DNA of 41,326 nt from Xanthomarina sp. F1114 (GTDB lineage Bacteria; Bacteroidota; Bacteroidia; Flavobacteriales; Flavobacteriaceae): NCBI RefSeq assembly GCF_026410255.1, contig NZ_JAPMLL010000020.1, forward strand, positions 1 to 41,326, read 5' to 3'. Numbering within the stretch: position 1 is the first letter of the stretch; every line of letters starts with the position of its first letter. Below are positions 16,222 through 24,624 of the stretch, piece after piece. The notes below the pieces were generated by a model. That model did not search any database. It had not been told where the DNA came from and saw only the letters and a list, made by a program, of their open reading frames with translations. A program made the translations under genes and the position numbers.

Positions 16222-18045
16222 ATGTGTGGATTTTTAGGCGAATTTTGCTTTCGAAATAATTTACTTTCAGAGGTAGATGAATTTTCAAATCTTTTAGCTC
16301 TTTCAAAATATAGAGGGCCAAATCATACAGGTACTTCTAGAATGGATAGCTTTCAACTCGGTTTTAATCGTTTAGCTATAATAGATACATCTTCTCAAGG
16401 AAATCAGCCCAAAACAAGCCCAAGCAATCGCTATCACGTCGTGTTTAATGGAGAGATTTATAATTATCAGGATTTAGCCAAAACGTATAGGTTGAATAAC
16501 TTAAGGTCTTCGTCTGATACCGAGGTTCTTATTCATTTACTAGATAAACTTGGTGTAAAAGATACAATCTCACTTCTTAATGGCATGTTTGCCATCGCGA
16601 TTATTGACACTGAAGAAGGTTGTTTGTTTTTAACTCGGGACTTTGCAGGCATTAAGCCTTTATTTTATGGAATGGCTAGAGGAGGCTGTGTGTTTGCTTC
16701 ACAGTTTGATCAGGTGTTTAAGCATAACTGGTTTTTTGATACTTTAGAGTTACGGCCAGAGATTATGAAAGAGTATTTTGGTTTTGGTTATATGCAAGCA
16801 CCCAATACTATTTATAAATCTATTTATCAGGTAAACCCTGGAGAATTAATACGTATATCTGAAAAAGGAGAGGTTTCTAAAAAAACCTTGGTCTCATTTA
16901 GTAAAACGCAAGAAAAGCAAGAATTAAAATCAGACTTATCTTCTGTTTTGCAAACAGCTGTTTCCAAACAATTAGTAAGTGATGTACCTATTGCTACTTT
17001 TTTAAGTGGCGGGATTGATAGTCCGATAATTTCGGCTTATGCTAAAAAACAAATTGATACTATAGAGGCTTTTACCTTAAAAGTTGATAACCCGAATTTA
17101 AATGAAAGCGACATAGCTAAAGCCTATGCTGAACATTTAAATATTAAGCAGCACATTTTATCTGTAAGTGAAACGGATTTATTGTCGGAAATCGATGCAC
17201 ATTTTAAAGCTTATTCAGAACCCTTTGGCGATTATTCTAGCATTCCAACTTATGTTATTTCAAAAGAAGCGAAAAAAGAACATACGGTTATGTTGTCTGG
17301 TGATGGAGGTGATGAGTTGTTTTTTGGTTACCCTAGAATGTTAGATGTGTTACAAAAACGCTGGTGGTTTAAACTGCCTTATGTATTAAGGAAGCCTTTA
17401 GCCCAAGTGAGCAATAAAATAGGGTTCACTAAAACTTGGGCTCCATATTTTAAAACTTTTGATACTTTTATTACGAATAAACAATTAAAACTACCCGAAG
17501 GAATTTTAAATAAGATGTTTCCTAATACAGCGTTTTCTAAATCTATAAACGACCTATATAAATTTAATAATTTCAACAAGAAAGAGCTTTTACACCAGTT
17601 ACGCTGGAATGAATTTTATGCCCACATGCAACGTGTTTTAATTAAGGTAGATCGGGCTAGTATGGCACATAGTCTAGAGGTACGTGTGCCATTTTTAGAT
17701 AAAAATAGTATTGAATGGGCTTGGAAACAAACTAGAACATTAAGCACTAAACAAGATTTAAAAAAAGATCTTAAAACATTATTGGCTAAGGAAGTTCCAG
17801 AATCTTTAATAAACCAAAATAAAATGGGGTTTACTGTACCGTTAAATGAATGGCTGCATCAGCACTTAAAAGCGGATGTTATGCAAGTTGTTTTTAAGGA
17901 ACCGTTTTATGGAGAACAAGTTATGGATGTAAGTGTTTTACGCGGTTATGTACAAGATTTTTTTGATGCGAAACATGATAATGCATGGGGGGTTTGGCAT
18001 ATTTATGCCTGGCAGAAGTGGTGGTTAGTTCATGGTTTAGAATAA
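16222..18045 (+). CDS. asnB: AsnB-type glutamine-dependent amidotransferase
   Basis: 607 aa with both halves of asparagine synthetase B. Cys2 (MCGFLGEF) is the class II glutaminase nucleophile, and FNGEIYNYQDL and SSDTEVL bind glutamine. The synthetase domain has the PP-loop SGGIDSP at about residues 262-268 and GDGGDELFFGY. Homologues in O-antigen loci (for example WbpS of Pseudomonas aeruginosa) amidate uronic acids, which fits the TviB/TviC-type UDP-GalNAcA supply here. True asparagine synthesis cannot be excluded. The Pro after the PP-loop, where Ser is usual, and the position among glycosyltransferases favour the glycan role. Confidence 0.88.
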   Translation: MCGFLGEFCFRNNLLSEVDEFSNLLALSKYRGPNHTGTSRMDSFQLGFNRLAIIDTSSQGNQPKTSPSNRYHVVFNGEIYNYQDLAKTYRLNNLRSSSDTEVLIHLLDKLGVKDTISLLNGMFAIAIIDTEEGCLFLTRDFAGIKPLFYGMARGGCVFASQFDQVFKHNWFFDTLELRPEIMKEYFGFGYMQAPNTIYKSIYQVNPGELIRISEKGEVSKKTLVSFSKTQEKQELKSDLSSVLQTAVSKQLVSDVPIATFLSGGIDSPIISAYAKKQIDTIEAFTLKVDNPNLNESDIAKAYAEHLNIKQHILSVSETDLLSEIDAHFKAYSEPFGDYSSIPTYVISKEAKKEHTVMLSGDGGDELFFGYPRMLDVLQKRWWFKLPYVLRKPLAQVSNKIGFTKTWAPYFKTFDTFITNKQLKLPEGILNKMFPNTAFSKSINDLYKFNNFNKKELLHQLRWNEFYAHMQRVLIKVDRASMAHSLEVRVPFLDKNSIEWAWKQTRTLSTKQDLKKDLKTLLAKEVPESLINQNKMGFTVPLNEWLHQHLKADVMQVVFKEPFYGEQVMDVSVLRGYVQDFFDAKHDNAWGVWHIYAWQKWWLVHGLE

Positions 18046-18143
18046 TTTCAAAGAGAAAATAAATAATTATGTAAAGTCTCAACAATTAATAAAAAACAAT
18101 TAACCTGTACAAAAAAGTAAATCAATATAGGGGCTTGAGCTAA

Positions 18144-18377
18144 GCTAATAATTTCAATAGGTGTGTTTTTAGCAGTCCAGAATCGGATGTTTATAATCAA
18201 GGCATTTTTATCGCACATTATATAGACAATAGCCAAAAAGTAAAAGATTATTTTAATAGCCGACTAGAAAAAATATTGGTTTTTAATGTGACCAACCCCA
18301 AAGATTATGCTAAATTATGTGCATTTTTAAATAAATTGCCACAAGGCAATGAATTTCCTAGGGAAAATAAAACTTAA
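18144..18377 (+). pseudogene. C-terminal remnant of a sulfotransferase gene
   Basis: A frame open from 18144 to TAA 18375-18377 reads NQGIFIAHYIDNSQKVKDYF, then LEKILVFNVT, YAKLCAFLNKLPQGNEFPREN. The pattern (H...V..YF..R...L.V.....WEKLC.FL....P...FP..N) is the C-terminal end of PAPS-dependent sulfotransferases. The PAPS-binding N-terminal part is missing and no start codon fits, so this is a fragment. Together with the 5' AT-rich stretch and the chimeric ORF at 18392 it forms a decayed zone. Confidence 0.6.
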
Positions 18378-18391
18378 CTAGAATTTCGCTT

Positions 18392-18655
18392 ATGATAATC
18401 GTAACCAAAACTTTTTTGCCGCCTCAAAATGACTGTCATGCCATCTTAAAACGTGCTTGGGACATGGGTTGGATAACCAATAGAGGCGTATTGGTAGAAG
18501 AGTTGAAAGAAAAATTAAGCACGTATTTACATATTAAAATTGGAAAAGGGGATAAAGTTGCTGTCGGCGCTGTAGTAACCAAAGATGTGCCCGATTATTG
18601 TATGGTGGCTGGTGTCCCTGCTGTTATAAAAAAACAATTAAAACCTCAACTCTAA
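18392..18655 (+). pseudogene. Deletion chimera: aminotransferase N-terminus fused to acyltransferase C-terminus
   Basis: An intact 87-codon frame made of two unrelated pieces. Residues 1 to about 48 (MIIVTKTFLPP ... WDMGWITNRGVLVEELKEKL) are the start of a DegT/DnrJ/EryC1 PLP-dependent sugar aminotransferase. Residues about 49-87 (IGKGDKVAVGAVVTKDVPDY, then VAGVPAVI) are the last turns of a left-handed beta-helix sugar N-acyltransferase. The junction is at about 18533-18541. The simplest reading is an in-frame deletion of an adjoining aminotransferase-acyltransferase pair of the sort that makes N-acylated amino-deoxy sugars. Neither active site remains, so a function is unlikely. Confidence 0.75.
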
Positions 18656-18661
18656 GTATAG

Positions 18662-19624
18662 ATGGAAAAACCTCAATTAAGCGTTTTTGTTATTACTTAT
18701 AATCAAGCTGCTTTTGTTAAACAAACTATTGATAGTATTTTATGTCAAGAAACTAGTTTTGACTATGAGCTTATTGTAGCAAATGACTGTTCCCCAGACA
18801 ATACGACCGAAGTTGTAGACTCTATTATTACCACGCATCCAAAGAGAAATTGTATTCGTTATTTCGAACATAAAAAAAACTTGGGTATGTACGGGAATTT
18901 TATGTTTACTCTTAATAAATGTCAAGGTAAATATATAGCCATTTGTGAAGGTGATGATTATTGGACCGATGCTTTAAAACTTCAAAAACAGGTGGATTTT
19001 CTAGAAGCTAACCCAGAGTATGAAGTTTGTTTTACAAATATTCGTATTGTTGATGAAAATGATACGATTACAAAACAAGCTTTAATTACTGATAATCGTA
19101 GAACAGACTACGAGCGTAAACATTTACCTATTTGGGCACCAACCTTAACACGTGTATTTAGAAATCGCGATTTTAGCACGTTGCCTTCAGCACCAGGATT
19201 AGACACGGTTATGTTATTATGGCAATCGCAGTTTGGGAAGATTAAATTTTTAAACGAAATAACAGGGTCTTACCGTAAACATGCAGGGGGTATATATAGT
19301 GCGCAAACCGAAGGGAAACGCAAAGAGCAAATAATTTTGACAGATATAATAAGTTTAGGTTTGATAGATAGCTATTTGTATTCGAAGTACTTTGGAATTC
19401 TATTAAAAAAACTCGTGGAGCTTCGATTTATAGATAAGGCACTTTTTAAAATAAATAAAGTACGAGTAAAGAAGGCTTTTGAAGATTTTAAGAATGAAAT
19501 GACTTGGTTTTTAAGGCTAAAAATCCGGTTTTCTTTTTTATTAATAGCATTGCCCTTTACTAAGAGAGTTAAAAAGGTAGAAGTTTATTTGTTGAGGGTT
19601 TTAAATCGTTTGTTTATATATTGA
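18662..19624 (+). CDS. GT2 family glycosyltransferase
   Basis: 320 aa GT-A enzyme. LSVFVITYNQAAFVKQTIDS and ANDCSPDNTTEVV form the nucleotide-binding half, and CEGDDYWTDALKLQKQVDFL carries the acidic DD metal site followed by the W and KLQKQV typical of this subgroup. The C-terminal third is basic and amphipathic (FLRLKIRFSFLLIALPF), probably membrane-associating. The ATG is 6 bases after the chimeric ORF. Sugar specificity unknown. Confidence 0.9.
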   Translation: MEKPQLSVFVITYNQAAFVKQTIDSILCQETSFDYELIVANDCSPDNTTEVVDSIITTHPKRNCIRYFEHKKNLGMYGNFMFTLNKCQGKYIAICEGDDYWTDALKLQKQVDFLEANPEYEVCFTNIRIVDENDTITKQALITDNRRTDYERKHLPIWAPTLTRVFRNRDFSTLPSAPGLDTVMLLWQSQFGKIKFLNEITGSYRKHAGGIYSAQTEGKRKEQIILTDIISLGLIDSYLYSKYFGILLKKLVELRFIDKALFKINKVRVKKAFEDFKNEMTWFLRLKIRFSFLLIALPFTKRVKKVEVYLLRVLNRLFIY

Positions 19625-19700
19625 TTGATATTAAATATCTTTATTTCAAATTCTCAAGCATCGATTTTTATTTTATTATATTAGTCCACTTTTTCATTAT

Positions 19701-21086
19701 ATGACTACCTTAACCACCCCGATAATACCTAGCAAACTAAGATTTGCCAAAAGGCCAAACACACCTCATGAGCTGGATAAAAAAGCCATCTGTGTGTTTG
19801 TAGCTACAGGTTTTTTTATGGGAGACGATACCTATTGGAAGGACGAAGTATGCTTATTGCCAGCGCATGATCATACAATAGATGCTGAGGGGTGTTTAAT
19901 TAAGAGCACCCCTAATTTTGATTGGCATTATAGCCCTAGAGACATTTCATTTAAACAAGCTACCGAAGAATATATACAGCTACTTAAAACCATTACCAAA
20001 GAGCAGGTGGGGGATAAGCCAGTTATCTTGGCGCTTTCTGGGGGACTAGACAGTAGAAGTCAGGCCCTTATTTTAAAAGATTTTGAGAATCCGGTACATG
20101 GTTTTAGCTATTCATTTGATGGCGGCTATCCAGAACATAAAATTAGTGAACAAATTGCAAAAGTGTGTCATATTACCTTTGATGGTTTTAAAATCCCGAA
20201 GGGCTATTTATGGGATTGTATCGATGAGTTAGCCGATATCAATGGTTGTTATTCTGAGTTTACACATCCCAGACAAATGGCCATTTTACCACAATTAACA
20301 GCCATGGAAGGCGTGTTTTCTCTAGGCCATTGGGGTGATGTGTTATTTGATAGAGGAGCTCCACCAGGAACTACCGAAGCAGATATTATTCCCTTGCTTT
20401 TTAAAAAGATGATAAAGCCAAAAGGTCTTGAGCTTGCAGAAAAATTATGGCAAGTTTGGGGTTTGGAAGGCGACTTTAAATCTTATATAATTAGTAGAAT
20501 TGAAACCGACTTGGCAGCTATTAAAATAGATAATGTGAGTGCTAAAGTACGGGCTTATAAAACCAGTCAGTGGGCCCACCGTTGGACCACCACCAACTTA
20601 TCTGTATTTGAAGCAGCCCACCCTATTACTTTACCATATTATGACAATCGAATGTGTGAGCTTATTTGTGGCATCCCAGAGGAGTATCTTGCCGATAGGC
20701 GGATGCAGCTAGCCCATTTGCAGCAAGATAAAGCCTTAGCAAAAATTACCTGGCATGCCGAAAAGCCATTTAATCTGACGAATTACCAATATAATAAAAC
20801 ACCTTATAATTTGCCGTATCGCATACTGAATAAATTGCAACGTGAAGCTATGGAATTACTAGGAAAACCTTATATACAGCGCAATTGGGAATTGCAGTTT
20901 GTAGGAACTACAAATGAGCAAGCCCTAAAAAGTTATATTTTTAATTCAGATTTTAATTCCTTTATTCCTAAAGCACTTGTGGAAGATACCTATCAACATT
21001 TTTTAAAAACGGATGCTATACATTATGCCCATCCTTTAAGTATGTTATTAACCTTGTCACTTTGGCAAAAACATTATTATCATTAA
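19701..21086 (+). CDS. Asn-synthase-domain ATPase without glutaminase domain
   Basis: 461 aa. The PP-loop LALSGGLDSRSQAL (113-118 for SGGLDS) defines an asparagine-synthase-type AMP-forming ligase. The first 100 residues contain no N-terminal Cys and no glutaminase motifs, and replace the usual Ntn-hydrolase domain. The body (HWGDVLFDRG, AHPITLPYYDNRMCELI) keeps the C-terminal helical domain of the family. It could activate a carboxylate and use another amine or ammonia from a partner such as the AsnB-type enzyme at 16222. In this locus an amide on a uronic acid or an amino-acid substituent is plausible; this is inference. The start is ATG, 76 bp after the previous gene. Confidence 0.8.
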   Translation: MTTLTTPIIPSKLRFAKRPNTPHELDKKAICVFVATGFFMGDDTYWKDEVCLLPAHDHTIDAEGCLIKSTPNFDWHYSPRDISFKQATEEYIQLLKTITKEQVGDKPVILALSGGLDSRSQALILKDFENPVHGFSYSFDGGYPEHKISEQIAKVCHITFDGFKIPKGYLWDCIDELADINGCYSEFTHPRQMAILPQLTAMEGVFSLGHWGDVLFDRGAPPGTTEADIIPLLFKKMIKPKGLELAEKLWQVWGLEGDFKSYIISRIETDLAAIKIDNVSAKVRAYKTSQWAHRWTTTNLSVFEAAHPITLPYYDNRMCELICGIPEEYLADRRMQLAHLQQDKALAKITWHAEKPFNLTNYQYNKTPYNLPYRILNKLQREAMELLGKPYIQRNWELQFVGTTNEQALKSYIFNSDFNSFIPKALVEDTYQHFLKTDAIHYAHPLSMLLTLSLWQKHYYH

Positions 21087-21088
21087 TT

Positions 21089-22084
21089 ATGAAGTTATCG
21101 ATAATCGTTCCAGTATATAATGGAGAAAAGTTTATTAAAAGATGTTATAATTCTTTAATGAATCAGCATTTAGATTCAGTGGCTTATGAAATTTTATTTA
21201 TTGATAATAACTCAACGGATAATTCTGTTGATATTATTAAGGATATATCTATTTCGAACTATAATGTGAAACTTATTTCACAGCCAAAACAAGGGGAGGC
21301 CCAAGCTAGAAACATGGGGGTAAGTCGGGCTCAAGGAGAATATGTTTACCAGTTGGATGTTGATGATGAGGTGTTTCCAAATGCTTTAAATCGCATGATA
21401 GATGTGTTAAATTCTTACCCTAATATTGAGGCTGTTTTTGGGAAAATGCTAAAAACTGATAAAAATTTAGCAGCATATGACGGGAGTTTAGAGGAAACTC
21501 ATGAAGTTGTTTTTAAAGAGAAACCTTATTGGGGCTTAAAGTGGTTTTCGAATTTAGGCACTGTAGTTGGAGAGGGAGCTTTTATGCACCGACAGACAGT
21601 TTTTCAAAAAATAGGTGTTTATTCGGAACAACTTCCAGTCATTGGAACTGACTTAGCCTTTGATGTTAAATTAGGAATGACTTGTAACCTAGCATTTATT
21701 GATACATATATTTATTTGTATTTTAAGCATGAAGTGTCCTTGATTCAAGGTGTTAAGAGAAAAATGCCGAGAGCCTTTATGGTTTGGCCACGATTGGTAA
21801 AGGAACACTTGCCTTTTTATTTTGAAAATAAAACACCAGCCCGATTTAAAAGCTTATTATTTAGTCAACTTTTTCAATCTATGGGGAGGCAGATTGTTTT
21901 TACTAAAGGCTATACTAATCGTAAACAATTAAAACAACAGTTAGAAAAGGATCTTAAAGCCATTAAGATTCCTTGGATCATTCGTTTATATTTATCTATT
22001 TTAGTTATCTTACCAATAGAAACATTGCGTAAAGTATATGGGTACCATGTGGTGCCTTATTCGGTAAAACAACTTACGAAATAA
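21089..22084 (+). CDS. GT2 family glycosyltransferase
   Basis: 331 aa from ATG 21089, two bases after the previous stop; a longer start at 21062 would overlap that gene and add sequence unlike the family. MKLSIIVPVYNGEKFIKRC, DNNSTDNSVDII, QGEAQARNMGVSRAQGEYV and LDVDDEVFP are standard GT2 motifs, the last with the metal-binding DXDD. A hydrophobic C-terminal stretch (IIRLYLSILVILPIETL) may anchor it to the inner membrane. Confidence 0.9.
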   Translation: MKLSIIVPVYNGEKFIKRCYNSLMNQHLDSVAYEILFIDNNSTDNSVDIIKDISISNYNVKLISQPKQGEAQARNMGVSRAQGEYVYQLDVDDEVFPNALNRMIDVLNSYPNIEAVFGKMLKTDKNLAAYDGSLEETHEVVFKEKPYWGLKWFSNLGTVVGEGAFMHRQTVFQKIGVYSEQLPVIGTDLAFDVKLGMTCNLAFIDTYIYLYFKHEVSLIQGVKRKMPRAFMVWPRLVKEHLPFYFENKTPARFKSLLFSQLFQSMGRQIVFTKGYTNRKQLKQQLEKDLKAIKIPWIIRLYLSILVILPIETLRKVYGYHVVPYSVKQLTK

Positions 22085-22096
22085 AATAGTATACTA

Positions 22097-22684
22097 TTGA
22101 AAACAAGTCATTTTATAAAACATGCTTTTAAAAGGTTGCTGCTACGTCGTTTGTATAAACGCTATGTTCCAAGTAATTTGGTGATTCAGGCAGATATTAA
22201 GCAAACACTTCAGGTGCGCGGTAGTAAAGTCCAAAAGGAGTCTATAGAAAAGCAGTTTAATCATTTGATGTTGTATTATCCGGAATATGCCCATATTTTT
22301 TTCTGGAGAATTAATGGAAGATATCATCCATGGAAATCTTACTTTACTAGAGACTTTAGTTGTAAAATATTTGGAAGCACTAAAATTGCAGGCGGTTTGA
22401 TGTGTTACCATCCATTTGCAACTGTGATAAATGCCAAATCTATTGGTAAAAACTTTCAGTTTAGAAATGGATTAACCATTGGGAATAAAAATAACGACAA
22501 CAATCTGGTTCCAGTAATAGGAAACAATGTTGTAGTTGGTGCTAATGTGGTTATAATTGGAGATATTATAATTGGAGATCATGTTATTATTGGCGCTGGT
22601 TCTGTGGTAGTAAAAGATGTACCTTCTAATTGTGTCATTGCTGGTAACCCAGCCCAAATTATTAGACAGATTGAAACACAATAA
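22097..22684 (+). CDS. Hexapeptide-repeat acyltransferase (serine acetyltransferase-like)
   Basis: 195 aa. The C-terminal half (about 100-190) is a left-handed beta-helix with hexapeptide turns such as IGNNVVVGANVVIIGDIIIG and the closing VKDVPSNCVIAGNPAQII. CYHPFATVINAKSIGKNF is the catalytic-His region of this SAT-like family. In polysaccharide loci such enzymes O- or N-acetylate sugars. The start is TTG (MKTSHFIKHAF); no ATG is available upstream. It overlaps the next gene by 14 bases. Confidence 0.87.
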   Translation: MKTSHFIKHAFKRLLLRRLYKRYVPSNLVIQADIKQTLQVRGSKVQKESIEKQFNHLMLYYPEYAHIFFWRINGRYHPWKSYFTRDFSCKIFGSTKIAGGLMCYHPFATVINAKSIGKNFQFRNGLTIGNKNNDNNLVPVIGNNVVVGANVVIIGDIIIGDHVIIGAGSVVVKDVPSNCVIAGNPAQIIRQIETQ

Positions 22685-23774
22685 AAAAATACGCATTCTT
22701 TTTACAATTTCAAACTTCAACACAGCTGGTTCGGGGAAGGTTGTTTACGACCTGGCTAAAGGTCTTGATAAATCTAAATTCGAAGTACATATTGCTTGTG
22801 GTGATGATAAAGGAGCGTTTTTTAAAACTGTTAAAGCTCTGGGATTACCCATTCATATTTTTGAGACTAAAACTGCTTATAGGCCTTATTTTAGTTTGCC
22901 AATACGTGTATGGAGAATTTCAAGGTTTTATAAAAGGCATCAATTCGATATTATACATTCCTGGCAATGGAGTAACGATTGGACAGAGGCGCTTGCTGCA
23001 AGATGGATTGGTATTAAATGGCTCTATACTAAAAAAGCTATGGGGTTTAATAAACACTGGAGAATAAAAAGCTATTTGGCTCATTTTATTATTACTATAA
23101 ATGATGACATGAGGCAGTATTTTCCAAAGAAGAAACAACAAGCCTTAATTCCTTTAGGAATAGATACCAATTATTATAATCGAGACGTTGTTAACGCTGC
23201 TTTTAAGAGTAACCTCAAACAATTCCATATTATAACAGTTGCAAATTTAGTACCTGTAAAAGGAATACAGGTTTTAATTGAGGCTGTAAACAAACTTAAA
23301 GATAAGCGGGTCTTATTGACTATTTTGGGCGATTACGACAATGATTATGGGCATGCTATGGTTGCCTTAAGCGAAACCATGGGAATTAAAAATCAAATTC
23401 AGTTTTTGGGGAAACAATTAGATGTTAGGCCGTATATAAAATCTGCCGATTTATATGTGATTCCTACTTTAGACGAAGGTCGGAAAGAAGGAATGCCCAT
23501 GGCTTTGGTGGAGGCTATGAGTATGGGGATACCTGTATTAGGCTCAGATATTACGGGCATTAACTATGTATTAAAAGATTTTAAGGAACTTTTATTTCCT
23601 GCCGGTAGTAGTACAGATTTAGCTTCAAAAATAGAAAAGTTACAAGGTATGGATATAGAAGAACGTTTAATCTTGGGGCAGAGCTTACGTAATTATTGCG
23701 AATTACATTTTACCATGAATGCCTTTATTGAAGCCCATGAAGTCTTGTATAAAAAACTCCTTGGTTGTGAGTAA
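22671..23774 (+). CDS. GT4 family glycosyltransferase
   Basis: 367 aa from TTG 22671, giving MKHNKKIRILFTISNFNTAGSGKVV; the upstream extension to 22617 overlaps the acyltransferase and is not conserved in character. ITVANLVPVKGIQVLIEAV, ILGDYDND and FLGKQLDVRPYI are the C-terminal GT-B motifs, and EGMPMALVEAMSMGIPVLGSD supplies the EX7E pair (about 274-282). Donor unknown. It shares 14 bp with the next gene as well, so the three genes are tightly coupled. Confidence 0.88.
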   Translation: MKHNKKIRILFTISNFNTAGSGKVVYDLAKGLDKSKFEVHIACGDDKGAFFKTVKALGLPIHIFETKTAYRPYFSLPIRVWRISRFYKRHQFDIIHSWQWSNDWTEALAARWIGIKWLYTKKAMGFNKHWRIKSYLAHFIITINDDMRQYFPKKKQQALIPLGIDTNYYNRDVVNAAFKSNLKQFHIITVANLVPVKGIQVLIEAVNKLKDKRVLLTILGDYDNDYGHAMVALSETMGIKNQIQFLGKQLDVRPYIKSADLYVIPTLDEGRKEGMPMALVEAMSMGIPVLGSDITGINYVLKDFKELLFPAGSSTDLASKIEKLQGMDIEERLILGQSLRNYCELHFTMNAFIEAHEVLYKKLLGCE

Positions 23775-24618
23775 ATTTAACAAACATATTATTGTTGTGG
23801 GCTCTGCAAGAAGTGGCACCAGTTGGTTAGGTGAAACTTTGGCACAACCGTTTCGATATAGAATGTTGTTTGAGCCTGAGCAAGAAACACGTACCAAACG
23901 TGGTTATTTACTTTGCGACCAATGGTTGACTTCTAAAGCAGAATCGCCAGAAGCTTATACATATCTAAACTCGGTTTTTAAAAACAGGGTTGATTGCAAT
24001 TGGATTGCACAAAACAGTAATCGGAAGTGGAAACGTCATTTATGGCCGTTTATACCTAAAAAGTTTATCATTAAATTTGTGCGTTGCAATTTATCTGCTC
24101 ATTTTATGAATAGGACATTTGATATTCCTATTATTCATATCATTAGAAATCCCTATGATACGATTCAATCGCAGCAACAAGTTAAATTTCCTTGGTTATA
24201 TGACCTGTCTCATTTTGCCAAGCAAGAGAAATTAGTTAAACTTATTTTAGATAATTATAATTATGATCTCTTGAAGTATAACAACTTAACAGATGTTGAG
24301 GTTTTAGCTTTACGCTGGTGTATTGAAAATGTGATTCCCTTAGAGTTGTTAGAACCTTATTCGGGAAAAGCTTCGGTAGTTAAATATGAAGACCTGTTGA
24401 CCAATATGGAGTTAATTTATGAGCTATGTGAAACTTATAATATGGAAGCTGTACCCAATTTGCAGAAACATTTTAAACAACCATCTTCTAAAACGCATCC
24501 AAATAGCACATTACATAAAAATAATGTAGAGAAAAAGAGGCTCTCTAAAGAAACCTTACAGGACATAAACACAATTTTAAATATTTTTAAAACAAATTTA
24601 TACTCCAGAAGGAACTAA
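23761..24618 (+). CDS. Sulfotransferase
   Basis: PAPS-dependent sulfotransferase, 285 aa. VVGSARSGTSWLGETL is the 5'-phosphosulfate-binding loop near the N-terminus, and IIHIIRNPYDTIQSQ is the 3'-phosphate-binding motif with the Arg and Ser correctly spaced. The start is TTG 23761 or GTG 23767; the 23719 start would add 14 residues overlapping the previous gene. Sulfated glycans are common in marine bacteria; it probably sulfates the exported polysaccharide or a precursor in the cytoplasm. A decayed relative lies at 18144. Confidence 0.88.
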   Translation: MVVSKFNKHIIVVGSARSGTSWLGETLAQPFRYRMLFEPEQETRTKRGYLLCDQWLTSKAESPEAYTYLNSVFKNRVDCNWIAQNSNRKWKRHLWPFIPKKFIIKFVRCNLSAHFMNRTFDIPIIHIIRNPYDTIQSQQQVKFPWLYDLSHFAKQEKLVKLILDNYNYDLLKYNNLTDVEVLALRWCIENVIPLELLEPYSGKASVVKYEDLLTNMELIYELCETYNMEAVPNLQKHFKQPSSKTHPNSTLHKNNVEKKRLSKETLQDINTILNIFKTNLYSRRN

Positions 24619-24624
24619 CTTATT

